From contig SVTA01000005.1 in the NCBI GenBank assembly GCA_015064005.1, positions 1-44,374 of the forward strand: DNA of 44,374 nucleotides. Reading direction: 5' to 3'. The translations under genes and the position numbers were made by a program. Under the pieces are notes generated by a model. The model made no database searches and was not told the DNA's origin. It was given only the letters and a program-made list of their open reading frames with translations. Below, piece by piece: positions 8,165 to 15,883 of this stretch. Origin of the DNA: Oscillospiraceae bacterium. Its GTDB lineage: Bacteria; Bacillota; Clostridia; Oscillospirales; CAG-272. Each line of letters starts with the position of its first letter. Positions within the stretch are counted from its first letter, which is position 1.

Positions 8165-9147
8165 TATAGCCATCCTTCGTTTGTTCTTTTGTATTCGCCA
8201 AGCACACGGTCGGCCTCGTCAATCAGCTCTTTCATTTGCGCAGTGCTGTGGACAGTTGCGCCGCTGGCGCAGGCATGACCGCCGCCCTCGTATTTTTCCG
8301 CGATCCCGTTGACCGTAACAAAGCGGGAGCGCAGCCGCACGCGGATATCTTCGGCGTTGTCGGCGTCGATAAACGCCAGCCAGATCAGGCTGTTTTTGAT
8401 CGAATCCATATAGGAAACGCATGCGCAGGCCTGCTCAAAGGAGAGGCCGTATTCCGCCATAGTGGCTCTGTCGATGTAGACATAGGCAACGCCGTTTTCC
8501 GTCAGATTGATGTGATTCAGCACGTAGCCTTGGAATTTGAATTCCTCAAAATCCTTCATATACAAATGGGCATACAGCACGTCCGTATTCACGCCCTGAT
8601 CCAGCAGCATACCGGCCAAGCGCATGGTATCTCCCGATACCGAACGGAAGCGGAAGCGGCCGGAGTCGGTGACAAGGCCGGTGTAAAGATAGGTGGCAGC
8701 CTCGGTATCGATTTTCAGCTCGTCGCGCATGGCGTCATAAAAGGCGGCGATCAGCTCACAGGAAGAGGAGCGCTCCTCTTCCACCCAGTTGAGATCCCCA
8801 TAGGCCTCTACGTCAATGTGGTGGTCGATCTTGATTAACTCCTTACAAAGGGAAAATCTCTGATTGGAGATACGGGCGGCGGTGGCGGTATCGATGACGA
8901 TACCCAGGGCCTCGGCATAAAATGCGTCATCCCGCGCCTCCTCTTCCGGTCCGAGGAAGGCAAGGTAGTCTGAAAAATCACAATTCTGCAGCACGATCTC
9001 CTTTTCGGGAAAGCTCAGCTCCAGAATGCGCTTCAGACCCTTGGTAGAGCCGATGGCGTCGCCATCGGGTCTGAAATGACGGAAAATGATGATGTGATCG
9101 TATTTTTTGATGGTGTCAAGCACTGCGCGTGCGGCAAGCGTGTTCAT
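8164..9147 (-). CDS. DHH/DHHA1 family phosphoesterase (NrnA-like), copy 1
   Basis: Member of the family of nano-RNases and pAp phosphatases, which degrade 2-5 nt oligoribonucleotides from the end or dephosphorylate 3'-phosphoadenosine 5'-phosphate. Motif I is HFRPDGDAIGS (His24, Asp28, Asp30), motif II is the VIDT aspartate near 87, the DHH triad is at 108-110, and the C-terminal DHHA1 signature is GGGHACASGA near 300. The length of 327 is typical. The start ATG overlaps the preceding stop by four bases (ATGA), indicating translational coupling with the second copy upstream. The two copies share the fold but differ widely in sequence, so this is an old duplication or two separate recruitments. 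One copy could act on oligonucleotides and the other on pAp or a cyclic-dinucleotide product. Which is which cannot be told here. Confidence 0.88.
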   Translation of the reverse strand: MNTLAARAVLDTIKKYDHIIIFRHFRPDGDAIGSTKGLKRILELSFPEKEIVLQNCDFSDYLAFLGPEEEARDDAFYAEALGIVIDTATAARISNQRFSLCKELIKIDHHIDVEAYGDLNWVEEERSSSCELIAAFYDAMRDELKIDTEAATYLYTGLVTDSGRFRFRSVSGDTMRLAGMLLDQGVNTDVLYAHLYMKDFEEFKFQGYVLNHINLTENGVAYVYIDRATMAEYGLSFEQACACVSYMDSIKNSLIWLAFIDADNAEDIRVRLRSRFVTVNGIAEKYEGGGHACASGATVHSTAQMKELIDEADRVLGEYKRTNEGWL

Positions 9148-10085
9148 GTGGATTCCTCCGAGAGTGATTTTAGATCCTCCAGCAGTGCCATGGCCTCGGC
9201 TTTGCTTTTCAGCGTAGCGCCGCTGGCCTTCTGGTGACCGCCGCCACCGTATTTGGTGGCAATAGGATTGATATTATAGCGATTGGAGCGGATCTCACAG
9301 AGCACACCGCTTTCGGTTTCCGTGAAATTGACCCATGTGTGAATACCACATATATCGGACATCACGTTTACCATGCCGCGGGAGAGCGTAAAGTCACTGA
9401 CCCCATACCCTTTGGCCTCGTCGGCGGAGGTATAGATATAGGCAACGCCCTCCGGTGCGGTTTGGATCTTCAGCGTGTATTTCGCGCGCAGCTGCAGCAT
9501 AAACAGCTCGTCGGCGTAGAGATTCTGATAGATATCCGTGGTGCTGAAGGATTGCTCCATCAAAAACGAGGCCAGGCGGAAGGTTCGTGCGGAGGTGCAG
9601 TCGTAGCGGAATCTGCCGGAGTCGGTGATCATACCCGTATAAAGAGCCTTGGCGGCCGCAGAGGGTACCCGCCAGCCGCATTCCATGGCCAGCGCCGTGA
9701 TCATACCGCAGCAGCTTTCAAAGGATGTATCCGTCACCTCAGCAGCGGCGATCTGTTCCACAAAAATGTGGTGATCGATGCGCGCGGTGGCATCGGCAAG
9801 GAGGTATCTGTCGTCGGAGATCAGCGCCTTTGCCGAGGTGTCCAGCACAATAGAAAGCGCGCCCTTGTATGCGGCGTCGGCTATCTCATCCATTGGCACG
9901 GTCACCATAAACGCATAGCGGGGGGTCATATCGCCAACGGCAAGGATCTCCTTGTCGGGATAATTTTCAGCAAGGATCAGCTTCAGTCCCAGCTGGGCGC
10001 CCAATGCGTCGCCGTCGGGGTTTTTGTGTCTGTGTAGGATGATCCGCGGATATTCTCGGATCAGACCGTATATTTCTTCAAACAT
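9144..10085 (-). CDS. DHH/DHHA1 family phosphoesterase (NrnA-like), copy 2
   Basis: Second phosphoesterase of the same fold, 313 residues, encoded directly upstream of copy 1 in the direction of transcription. All signature elements are present: HRHKNPDGDALG (His18 region, Asp24, Asp26), VLDTS with Asp82, the DHH triad at 104-106 and GGGGHQKASGA near 285. The sequence between the motifs is clearly different from copy 1. It follows udk with a 2-base gap. A CATATTT region precedes the start and the ribosome site is weak, so translation may depend on coupling to udk. In this operon it would convert short RNA fragments into mononucleotides for SurE. That step is inferred from family activity. Confidence 0.88.
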   Translation of the reverse strand: MFEEIYGLIREYPRIILHRHKNPDGDALGAQLGLKLILAENYPDKEILAVGDMTPRYAFMVTVPMDEIADAAYKGALSIVLDTSAKALISDDRYLLADATARIDHHIFVEQIAAAEVTDTSFESCCGMITALAMECGWRVPSAAAKALYTGMITDSGRFRYDCTSARTFRLASFLMEQSFSTTDIYQNLYADELFMLQLRAKYTLKIQTAPEGVAYIYTSADEAKGYGVSDFTLSRGMVNVMSDICGIHTWVNFTETESGVLCEIRSNRYNINPIATKYGGGGHQKASGATLKSKAEAMALLEDLKSLSEEST

Positions 10086-10087
10086 AT

Positions 10088-10717
10088 TTACGCTTGTTCC
10101 TTTCGGTTTAAATGAGAAACGATGCGCTCGGTGATCATTTCAAACGCCACGTGGTTCCTGCCGCCCTCCGGTACGATGATATCGGCGTGGCGCTTGCTTG
10201 GCTCCACAAAGGCCTCGTGCATCGGCTTGACCGTGGTGAGATACTGGGAGATGACGGAATCAAGATCGCGCCCGCGCTCGCTGACGTCACGCTTGATCCT
10301 GCGGACGATGCGCACGTCGGCGTCGGTATCCACAAAGATCTTGACGTCAAGCCGCTTTAAAATTTCCGGGTTCTCGAAGATCAGAATCCCCTCCAGCACG
10401 ATCACGTCCGTGGCCTCCACGGTGCGCACCTCCCGGCTGCGATCGTGAATGGCGTAATCGTAAACGGGGCAGGCAATGCTCTTGCCCTCCCGCAGCGCAT
10501 CCAGATGCCGGATCAAAAGCTCGGTGTCAAATGCGTCGGGATGGTCAAAATTCAGCGTCGCGCGCTCCTTCAGCGTGAGGCTGCTTTGCGCCTTGTAATA
10601 ATTATCGTGGCGTAGAAGAGAGAGGCGGCTGCCGAAATGCGCGGCCAAGCGATCAGCAAGCGTTGTCTTGCCGCTGCCGGAGCCACCCGCAATGCCAATA
10701 AAGAGATGCTTACTCAT
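10088..10717 (-). CDS. udk: Uridine kinase
   Basis: Phosphorylates uridine and cytidine to UMP and CMP in pyrimidine salvage. The P-loop GGSGSGKTT is at residues 11-19. It is followed by the LLRHDNYYK block and NFDHPDAFD near 58, which bind the nucleoside. VLEGILIF near 107 and the arginine-rich lid IVRRIKRDVSERGRDLDSV near 136 complete the family pattern. The 209-residue length is normal. The gene lies between cdd and the phosphoesterases in the salvage operon. No pyrimidine nucleoside phosphorylase is encoded in the operon, so uridine released by cytidine deaminase would be re-phosphorylated rather than split, unless a phosphorylase sits elsewhere. Confidence 0.95.
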   Translation of the reverse strand: MSKHLFIGIAGGSGSGKTTLADRLAAHFGSRLSLLRHDNYYKAQSSLTLKERATLNFDHPDAFDTELLIRHLDALREGKSIACPVYDYAIHDRSREVRTVEATDVIVLEGILIFENPEILKRLDVKIFVDTDADVRIVRRIKRDVSERGRDLDSVISQYLTTVKPMHEAFVEPSKRHADIIVPEGGRNHVAFEMITERIVSHLNRKEQA

Positions 10718-10750
10718 AGGATTCCTCGTTTTTCATTTGACCCTTTGCGC

Positions 10751-11161
10751 TTACACGTTCAATCCGAAGCGATAGGGAAGTATGTCGTCAAGCGTCAGCA
10801 CGCGCGGAGTTTTGCCGTCCGTGAGAATGATCTTGAAATCCCCCCGGCAGAATTCGCTCATCACCTGCCGACAAACGCCGCAGGGTGGGCAAAGCGAATC
10901 AATGACACCGTCGCGCGGTCCGCCGACAACGGCAATGGCGACGAAATCCCGCTGTCCCTCGTGGACGGCGCGGGCAAAGGCCACGCGCTCGGCGCACATG
11001 GTGGGGGTGTGGGCGGAAACCTCAATGTTGGCGCCTGTGTATACGGTGCCGTCGGCACACAGCAGCGCCGCGCCCACCGCAAAGCCGGAATAGGGCGCAT
11101 AGCTGCGCGCTCTTGCCTCGGTTGCCTTTTCTGTCAGAAAAGTGATGTTTTCCTGGTTCAT
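10751..11161 (-). CDS. cdd: Cytidine deaminase
   Basis: Zinc enzyme that turns cytidine and deoxycytidine into uridine and deoxyuridine. The 136-residue product is the small tetrameric type. TMCAERVAF carries zinc ligand Cys56 and the proton-shuttling Glu58. PPCGVCRQ carries ligands Cys94 and Cys97. YAPYSGFAVGAAL and GANIEV form the substrate pocket. The start is set at the ATG at 11161, because GAGGA lies five bases upstream and overlaps the end of deoB. A longer reading from a TTG at 11173 would lose that site. It sits between deoB and udk in the salvage operon. Confidence 0.95.
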   Translation of the reverse strand: MNQENITFLTEKATEARARSYAPYSGFAVGAALLCADGTVYTGANIEVSAHTPTMCAERVAFARAVHEGQRDFVAIAVVGGPRDGVIDSLCPPCGVCRQVMSEFCRGDFKIILTDGKTPRVLTLDDILPYRFGLNV

Positions 11162-11169
11162 AAGATTCC

Positions 11170-12294
11170 TCAATCAATCTGCAGCAGATTGCAAACGGTG
11201 CGGGAAACGTGGTCAAAGCCGAGCACGGTTCCCAGATTTTCGGGCGCAACACCGTCGCCCACCATCAGAAACGGCACGTATTCTCTGGTATGATCGGTGC
11301 TGTTATCCGTGGGATCGCAGCCGTGGTCGGCTGTTACGATCAGCACATCCTCCCGGGAGAGGCGGGGCAGCACCGTGCCGAGAAAGCGGTCGAAGGCGTT
11401 CAGTGCCTTTGCATAGCCCACGGCGTCCTGCCGATGGCCGTATTTCATATCAAAATCAACGAGATTGACAAAGCAAAGACCGTGGAAGTCCCGATCAAGC
11501 AGCTCTGCCATCTTGGCCATGCCCTCGTCGTTGCTGTGCGTGGGGTGGGATTCCGTGATGCCGGACATGGCAAAGATATCTCCGATCTTGCCCACGCCAA
11601 TGACGTCAAGGCCTGCGGTGGAGAGCTTGTTCAGCATCGTGGTGCCCGTGGGAAGCAGGGAAAAGTCACGGCGGTTGCCCGTGCGCTTGAAATCGGGCGC
11701 GGTGCCGATAAAGGGACGGGCGATGACACGCCCCACGCCGTACTTGCCGGTGAGCAGCTGCCGCGCGGCGCGGCAGATCGCGTAAAGCTCCTCTAAAGGT
11801 ACGATCTCCTCGTGGGCGGCGACCTGAAAAACGCTGTCGGCCGAGGTGTAAACGATCAGCTTGCCGGTTTCCACGTGCTCCTTGCCATAGTCGCGGATCA
11901 CGTCGGTGCCGGAATAGGGAAGATTGCAGAGCGTACCACGGCCGACGGCCTTTTCAAAGGCCTCCATCAGCTCGCGGGGAAATCCGCTCGGGAAGGTGGG
12001 CAGAGGATTTTCGGAGATCAGCCCTGCCATTTCCCAATGGCCGATGGTGGTGTCCTTGCCCATGCTGCGCTCCTGCAGGCGGGCGTGGGCGGCGCGGGGG
12101 GCAGCTACCTTTGGGATGGCGCTCACGCCGTCAATACAGCCAAGCCCCAGCGCGGTCAGATGTGGCAGCTGTAACAGTCCGGTGCCGGACACCCCTGCCA
12201 GCGTGTTGGCTCCCACGTCGCCGAAGGCGGCAGCGTCGGGGGCTTCACCGATGCCAAAGGAGTCCAGCACGGTCAGAAATACGCGGCGGGTCAT
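11170..12294 (-). CDS. deoB: Phosphopentomutase
   Basis: Interconverts (deoxy)ribose 1-phosphate and 5-phosphate, linking nucleoside phosphorolysis to central carbon metabolism. It belongs to the alkaline-phosphatase superfamily. The first metal motif is VLDSFGIGEAPDA with Asp11, and HSNDEGM, TADHGCDPT and STDHTREYVPFL supply the remaining ligands. At 374 residues it is slightly shorter than many DeoB proteins (about 390-400). Its ATG overlaps the end of deoD by four bases, and its stop is followed 8 bases later by the cdd start, so the three are tightly coupled. Confidence 0.95.
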   Translation of the reverse strand: MTRRVFLTVLDSFGIGEAPDAAAFGDVGANTLAGVSGTGLLQLPHLTALGLGCIDGVSAIPKVAAPRAAHARLQERSMGKDTTIGHWEMAGLISENPLPTFPSGFPRELMEAFEKAVGRGTLCNLPYSGTDVIRDYGKEHVETGKLIVYTSADSVFQVAAHEEIVPLEELYAICRAARQLLTGKYGVGRVIARPFIGTAPDFKRTGNRRDFSLLPTGTTMLNKLSTAGLDVIGVGKIGDIFAMSGITESHPTHSNDEGMAKMAELLDRDFHGLCFVNLVDFDMKYGHRQDAVGYAKALNAFDRFLGTVLPRLSREDVLIVTADHGCDPTDNSTDHTREYVPFLMVGDGVAPENLGTVLGFDHVSRTVCNLLQID

Positions 12295-13013
12295 GACATT
12301 TTCACCGCCACGTCAAGGGCGATGGTCATCATATCGGTAAAGGTGGTTTGGCGGGCGTCGGCGTCCAGCGCCTCGCCTCGCAAAATATGGTCGGAAACCG
12401 TGCAAATGGCAAGGGCACGCTTGCCGGCTGCCGCTGCGTTCATGTAAAGAGCCGCAGCCTCCATTTCGACGCCGAGGACGCCCATTTTATACCAGCCTTG
12501 ATTGAAGTCGGGGTCGGCGTGGTAGAACACGTCGGAGGAGAGGAGATTGCCCACCTGATAGCGTACGCCAAGCTGCTTTGCAGCCTCCACGGCGTGAGAG
12601 AGCAGCTCGAAGCTTGCAATGGGGGCGTAATTGCCGTTCAGCCGATACTGATCCTGATAGGCGGAGTTGGTGCAGGCGCCCATGCCAATCAGCACGTCGC
12701 GCAGCTGTACGTTATCGGCAAGACCGCCGGCGGAGCCGATGCGAATGATATTCTCAACGCCAAAGAAGTTGAACAGCTCGTAGGAATAAATGCCGATGGA
12801 GGGCATGCCCATGCCGCTGGCCATCACCGAAACGGGCACGCCGTGATACGTGCCGGTGTAGCCCTGAATGCCACGCACGTTGTTCACGAGTCGGGGATTT
12901 TCAAGGAAGGTTTCCGCCACGAATTTGGAGCGGAGGGGATCACCGGGCATCAGCACGGTTTTGGCAAAATCGGCAGAGGTGGCTTTGATGTGAGGGGTGT
13001 GTTGATTGGACAT
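12291..13013 (-). CDS. deoD: Purine nucleoside phosphorylase, DeoD type
   Basis: Hexameric-type phosphorylase that splits purine (deoxy)nucleosides into base and (deoxy)ribose 1-phosphate. PHIKA at the N-terminus, VLMPGDPLRSKFVA (phosphate site), GYTGTYHGVPVSVMASGMGMPS, RIGSAGGL and GVEMEAAALY are all diagnostic. The start is the ATG at 13013, preceded by AAGGAGG at a 5-base spacing. An earlier ATG at 13058 lies in the deoC coding end and is rejected. The product has 240 residues, normal for DeoD. The gene lies 10 bases downstream of deoC and overlaps deoB by four. Confidence 0.95.
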   Translation of the reverse strand: MSNQHTPHIKATSADFAKTVLMPGDPLRSKFVAETFLENPRLVNNVRGIQGYTGTYHGVPVSVMASGMGMPSIGIYSYELFNFFGVENIIRIGSAGGLADNVQLRDVLIGMGACTNSAYQDQYRLNGNYAPIASFELLSHAVEAAKQLGVRYQVGNLLSSDVFYHADPDFNQGWYKMGVLGVEMEAAALYMNAAAAGKRALAICTVSDHILRGEALDADARQTTFTDMMTIALDVAVKMS

Positions 13014-13023
13014 GGCTGCCTCC

Positions 13024-13692
13024 TTAATAAGCGGATTTGCTTTCTTCATTTTTGGCAATTTTTACGATGCGGCTGGTGCCAAGACGGGAGGCACCCAGCC
13101 GGATAAATTCCTCTGCGTCTGCAAGGGAGGAGATGCCGCCGGCAGCCTTGATCTGAACGCCGGCGCCCACGTGTTTGGCAAAGAGCGCAACGTCCGCAAA
13201 GGTGGCTCCGCCGGTAGAAAAGCCGGTGGAGGTCTTGATAAAATCGGCACCCGATGCGGTTACCAGCTCGCACATTTTGATTTTCTCCTCGTCGGTGAGC
13301 AGGCAGGTTTCAATGATTACCTTGAGGATCTTCTCGCCACAGGCCTCCTTCAGTGCCTTCAGCTCGCTGAGGATCTCATCGTAAAGCCCTGCCTTCAGGT
13401 GTCCCACGTTGATGACCGTGTCGATCTCGTCGGCGCCGTTTTGGAGCGCATCCTTGCATTCAAAAACCTTGACAGCGGTGGTGGAGTAGCCGTTGGGGAA
13501 GCCGATCACGGTGCAAATGGGGAGCCGATCGCCCACATATTCCTTCGCCTGCTTCACGTGAGAGGCGGGAATGCACACCGATGCGGTGCCGTACTTGATG
13601 CCGTCGTCGCAAACGGCCTTGATATCATCCCAGGTGGCGCCCTGCGCCAGCAGGGTATGATCGCATTTGGCAAGAATTTCGTTCATTTTCAT
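13024..13692 (-). CDS. deoC: Deoxyribose-phosphate aldolase
   Basis: Cleaves deoxyribose 5-phosphate to glyceraldehyde 3-phosphate and acetaldehyde, the exit from DNA-sugar catabolism. CDHTLL near the start, [42 protein letters not shown] and FIKTSTGF are present. The last of these contains the Schiff-base lysine. The start at 13692 has AAGGAG seven bases upstream. A second ATG two codons further in is an alternative. The product has 222 residues. Its presence beside deoB and deoD shows that DNA-derived sugar is a carbon source or is at least detoxified. Confidence 0.95.
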   Translation of the reverse strand: MKMNEILAKCDHTLLAQGATWDDIKAVCDDGIKYGTASVCIPASHVKQAKEYVGDRLPICTVIGFPNGYSTTAVKVFECKDALQNGADEIDTVINVGHLKAGLYDEILSELKALKEACGEKILKVIIETCLLTDEEKIKMCELVTASGADFIKTSTGFSTGGATFADVALFAKHVGAGVQIKAAGGISSLADAEEFIRLGASRLGTSRIVKIAKNEESKSAY

Positions 13693-13703
13693 TGTGTTTC
13701 TCC

Positions 13704-14288
13704 TTATTTTGCCTTTTGGCTTTTTATTTTTTCGCACCAGCAGCGGTGACACATGGCAATGTAGGTTTCATTGCCGCCGATCATGACCTGTGCACCCTCG
13801 GTAACGATCTGCATATTGGCGTCCAGCCTTGCGTTGACGGTGGCCTTGGAGCCGCAGGAGCAGATGGTCTTGATCTCGGAAATGGAATCGGCGGTTTCGA
13901 ACAGGCGCTTACTGCCCGTAAAGAGGTGGCAGAGGAAGTCCGTCCGCAGGCCAAAGCAAAGCACGGGAATGTCGCATTCATTGACGATGCGGCGCAGCTG
14001 GTCGATCTGTGCCTCGGTGAAGAACTGACACTCGTCCGCAATGATCACGTCGATATCGCCGTGCTCAACGGTAAAGGCCTCAAAAAGATCCATCGTTGCG
14101 GGAATGCTGGTGCAGGGGGCATACAGCCCAATGCGGGATTTCACAATGTCCGTGCCGTCACGGTTGTCGGTGGAGGGCTTGATCAGCCACACCTTCATGC
14201 CGCGTTCCTCGTAGTTGAATTTTGTCGTCAGTGCCTGGGCGGTTTTTGAGGAGCCCATGGCACCGTATTTGAAGTATAATTTTGCCAC
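13704..14288 (-). CDS. tdk: Thymidine kinase
   Basis: First gene of the salvage operon. It phosphorylates thymidine and deoxyuridine. The start is a GTG at 14288 with GGAGG seven bases upstream. The frame runs on further upstream without a usable start and is not part of the gene. The P-loop reads GAMGSSKT, with Ser where many relatives have Gly before Lys. DECQFF carries the catalytic Glu. Two CxC/CxxC pairs (CSCG near 155 and CHRCWC near the end) form the structural zinc site. At 194 residues it is normal. A good promoter lies 44 bases upstream, divergent from the endonuclease gene. Confidence 0.94.
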   Translation of the reverse strand: MAKLYFKYGAMGSSKTAQALTTKFNYEERGMKVWLIKPSTDNRDGTDIVKSRIGLYAPCTSIPATMDLFEAFTVEHGDIDVIIADECQFFTEAQIDQLRRIVNECDIPVLCFGLRTDFLCHLFTGSKRLFETADSISEIKTICSCGSKATVNARLDANMQIVTEGAQVMIGGNETYIAMCHRCWCEKIKSQKAK

Positions 14289-14331
14289 GCGAAGGCCTCC
14301 GATGTGATATAATAAATATATATTATTAATA

Positions 14332-14360
14332 ATTATAGCATATTTTTCGCGACAAATCAA
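14332..14360 (-). promoter_or_regulatory. Promoter of the tdk-deoCDB-cdd-udk operon
   Basis: On the minus strand TTGATT (14355-14360), a 17-base spacer and TATAAT (14332-14337) precede an A/T-rich leader and the tdk ribosome site. Confidence 0.85.
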
Positions 14361-14436
14361 TATTTCCTTCGGCGGTTTATGAAATTTCTGTGGGGAAAAT
14401 GGATGGGAGAGCTTGCAATAAAAAAGCGCAACAGGC

Positions 14437-14465
14437 TTGCCAGAACGGTCGGAATGTGTTATAAT
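14437..14465 (+). promoter_or_regulatory. Promoter of the endonuclease I gene
   Basis: TTGCCA (14437-14442), a 17-base spacer and TATAAT (14460-14465) point away from the salvage operon promoter, about 75 bases from it. Confidence 0.85.
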
Positions 14466-14475
14466 ATAGCGTAAG

Positions 14476-14509
14476 GCGACCGCTGCCGCCGTTTTTGGCG
14501 GCAGGTCGC
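14476..14509 (+). promoter_or_regulatory. Leader hairpin of the endonuclease transcript
   Basis: Thirteen base pairs (GCGAC then CTGCCGCC, pairing with GGCGGCAG then GTCGC, with a 2-base bulge) close a 6-base loop just after the predicted transcription start. No T-run follows. It could protect the 5' end or bind a regulator. Confidence 0.6.
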
Positions 14510-14555
14510 GCAAAAATCTGACAAAGGAAGGCTTTCCCCGAGGAAAACCGCGTAT

Positions 14556-15680
14556 GTGACCGTGAAAAACACCATCAAACGCCTTTTGGCTATCGCACAG
14601 GTGGCAGTTCTCGCGCTGACGCTGTGTGTGAACGCATCGGCCGCCGACTCCTCCTACAACGCCGGCACGCGACATCTGCAATGCACTGCGCTGTCGGGGG
14701 CGGCAGAGCAGTATTATGCCGACTACACCTACCGTCAGCTGGCCGAGCAGCCCGCCGCGCAGCTGCTGACCACGCTCCGGATGCTGATGACGGGCACTCA
14801 CAGCTACCAATCCTCCTATGCCGATTGCCGTGATATGGCATCTCGCACCGATAGCACGGGCAGTGAAGGGAGCATCAGTCTGCTGTATACCTCGGTGACG
14901 GTGACACGCGCCGATTTCGGCGGCAATGCCGGTACGTGGAATCGCGAGCACGTGTGGCCCAAGAGCCTCGGTGGTTTTGACAACAGCGGCGCCGGCTCTG
15001 ACCTGCACCATATTCGCCCGTCCGATGCCACGGTCAATGCCAAGCGGGATAATCTGAAATACGGCAACGTGACAAACGGTGCCACCGCCACGGGCTCCAC
15101 GCTTGTGGAGGGCGCATCGGGCGGCACGTATTCAAGCCCCTACTTTGAGCCCTTGGATAACGTTAAGGGCGACGTGGCTCGCATTTGTCTGTACGTGTAC
15201 GTGCGCTACGGCGGGGAGCTGTCTAAATGCAGCAGCATCACCACCGTATTTGAGAGCGTGGACGTTCTGCTGGAATGGTGTGAGCTGGATCCGGTGGACG
15301 AGTGGGAAATGAGCCGAAACGATGTGGTGGAGGAGATCCAGGGCAACCGCAACGTATTTATCGACTATCCCGAATATGCTTGGCTGCTGTTTGAGCGGGA
15401 GGTGCCCAATGAAATGGTCACCCCCTCCGGTATGGCAAAGGGCTCCGCACCCGACGGGGATGAGGATTGCGCCCACGCCTTTGGCGAGTGGGAAGAGAAC
15501 AGCAACGGCGAGCGGATCAGAACCTGCACCCTCTGCGGCAAGGTGGAGCGTGGCGAGGAGGGCGAGGATCAGCCCTCCTACAGGAGCGTGATCATCGTGG
15601 CGGTCATCGTCGGTGCCGCAGGCGTGGCTGCCGGTGTCGGCGGTGTTGCGGTCAAGCGCACACGAAGCCGGCGAAAATAA
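14556..15680 (+). CDS. Secreted, membrane-anchored endonuclease I (EndA/NucM family)
   Basis: DNase/RNase of the His-Me-finger endonuclease I family. A signal peptide covers ~1-29. The catalytic block WNREHVWPKS has the general-base His132, and DLHHIRPSD (149-157) with VNAKRDN (160-166) supplies the metal-binding residues. After the nuclease, CAHAFGEWE...RTCTLCGK is a Cys-rich surface-protein module. It is followed by a hydrophobic helix (~342-363) and the basic tail RTRSRRK. The enzyme is therefore probably held in the membrane with the nuclease outside. The start is a GTG at 14556 with GAGG 12 bases upstream. GTG at 14562 is an alternative. The gene is divergent from the salvage operon and has its own promoter and terminator. 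Confidence 0.88.
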   Translation: MTVKNTIKRLLAIAQVAVLALTLCVNASAADSSYNAGTRHLQCTALSGAAEQYYADYTYRQLAEQPAAQLLTTLRMLMTGTHSYQSSYADCRDMASRTDSTGSEGSISLLYTSVTVTRADFGGNAGTWNREHVWPKSLGGFDNSGAGSDLHHIRPSDATVNAKRDNLKYGNVTNGATATGSTLVEGASGGTYSSPYFEPLDNVKGDVARICLYVYVRYGGELSKCSSITTVFESVDVLLEWCELDPVDEWEMSRNDVVEEIQGNRNVFIDYPEYAWLLFEREVPNEMVTPSGMAKGSAPDGDEDCAHAFGEWEENSNGERIRTCTLCGKVERGEEGEDQPSYRSVIIVAVIVGAAGVAAGVGGVAVKRTRSRRK

Positions 15681-15692
15681 TCTGATAAAGCA

Positions 15693-15726
15693 CCCCCCAA
15701 GCGACAGCGCCGCTTGGGGGGATTTT
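15693..15726 (+). terminator. Terminator of the endonuclease gene
   Basis: The 11-bp stem CCCCCCAAGCG / CGCTTGGGGGG is followed by ATTTT. Confidence 0.8.
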
Positions 15727-15768
15727 GGGTGTGCATTGTACCGTATTATGATTTAGGATACAGACGTA

Positions 15769-15879
15769 TTTGTCCGTGCGGAGGAGGCATTAGCGAAGGC
15801 TAAAACCTCCTCCGCTTTTTGTTGTTTTGTAAAATGATGTTCCCAGCCTCCCGGCGCATGAGATTATGCGCCGGGGAGG
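15769..15879. repeat. Two-hairpin repeat, copy A
   Basis: The first 91 bases (15769-15859) match copy B at 86 of 91 positions without gaps. Hairpin 1 has outer arms GCGGAGGAGG / CCTCCTCCGC and inner arms TTAGC / GCTAA around GAAG, followed by TTTTTG on the plus strand. Hairpin 2 has arms CCTCCCGGCGCAT (15847-15859) and ATGCGCCGGGGAGG (15866-15879). It sits directly behind the stop codon of the NTF2-fold immunity gene. Confidence 0.85.
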
Positions 15880-15883
15880 AATA

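Noticed and set aside
13704-15011. Extended N-terminus of thymidine kinase
   Set aside because: The open frame upstream of the GTG at 14288 crosses the promoter and antisense endonuclease sequence. The ribosome site and family length support the GTG start.
14556-15680. DNA-uptake (competence) role for the EndA-like nuclease, with mecA at 25135 as support
   Set aside because: No com, pil or recA-type competence gene is in the window, and MecA also has general ClpC functions. Scavenging fits the neighbours better.
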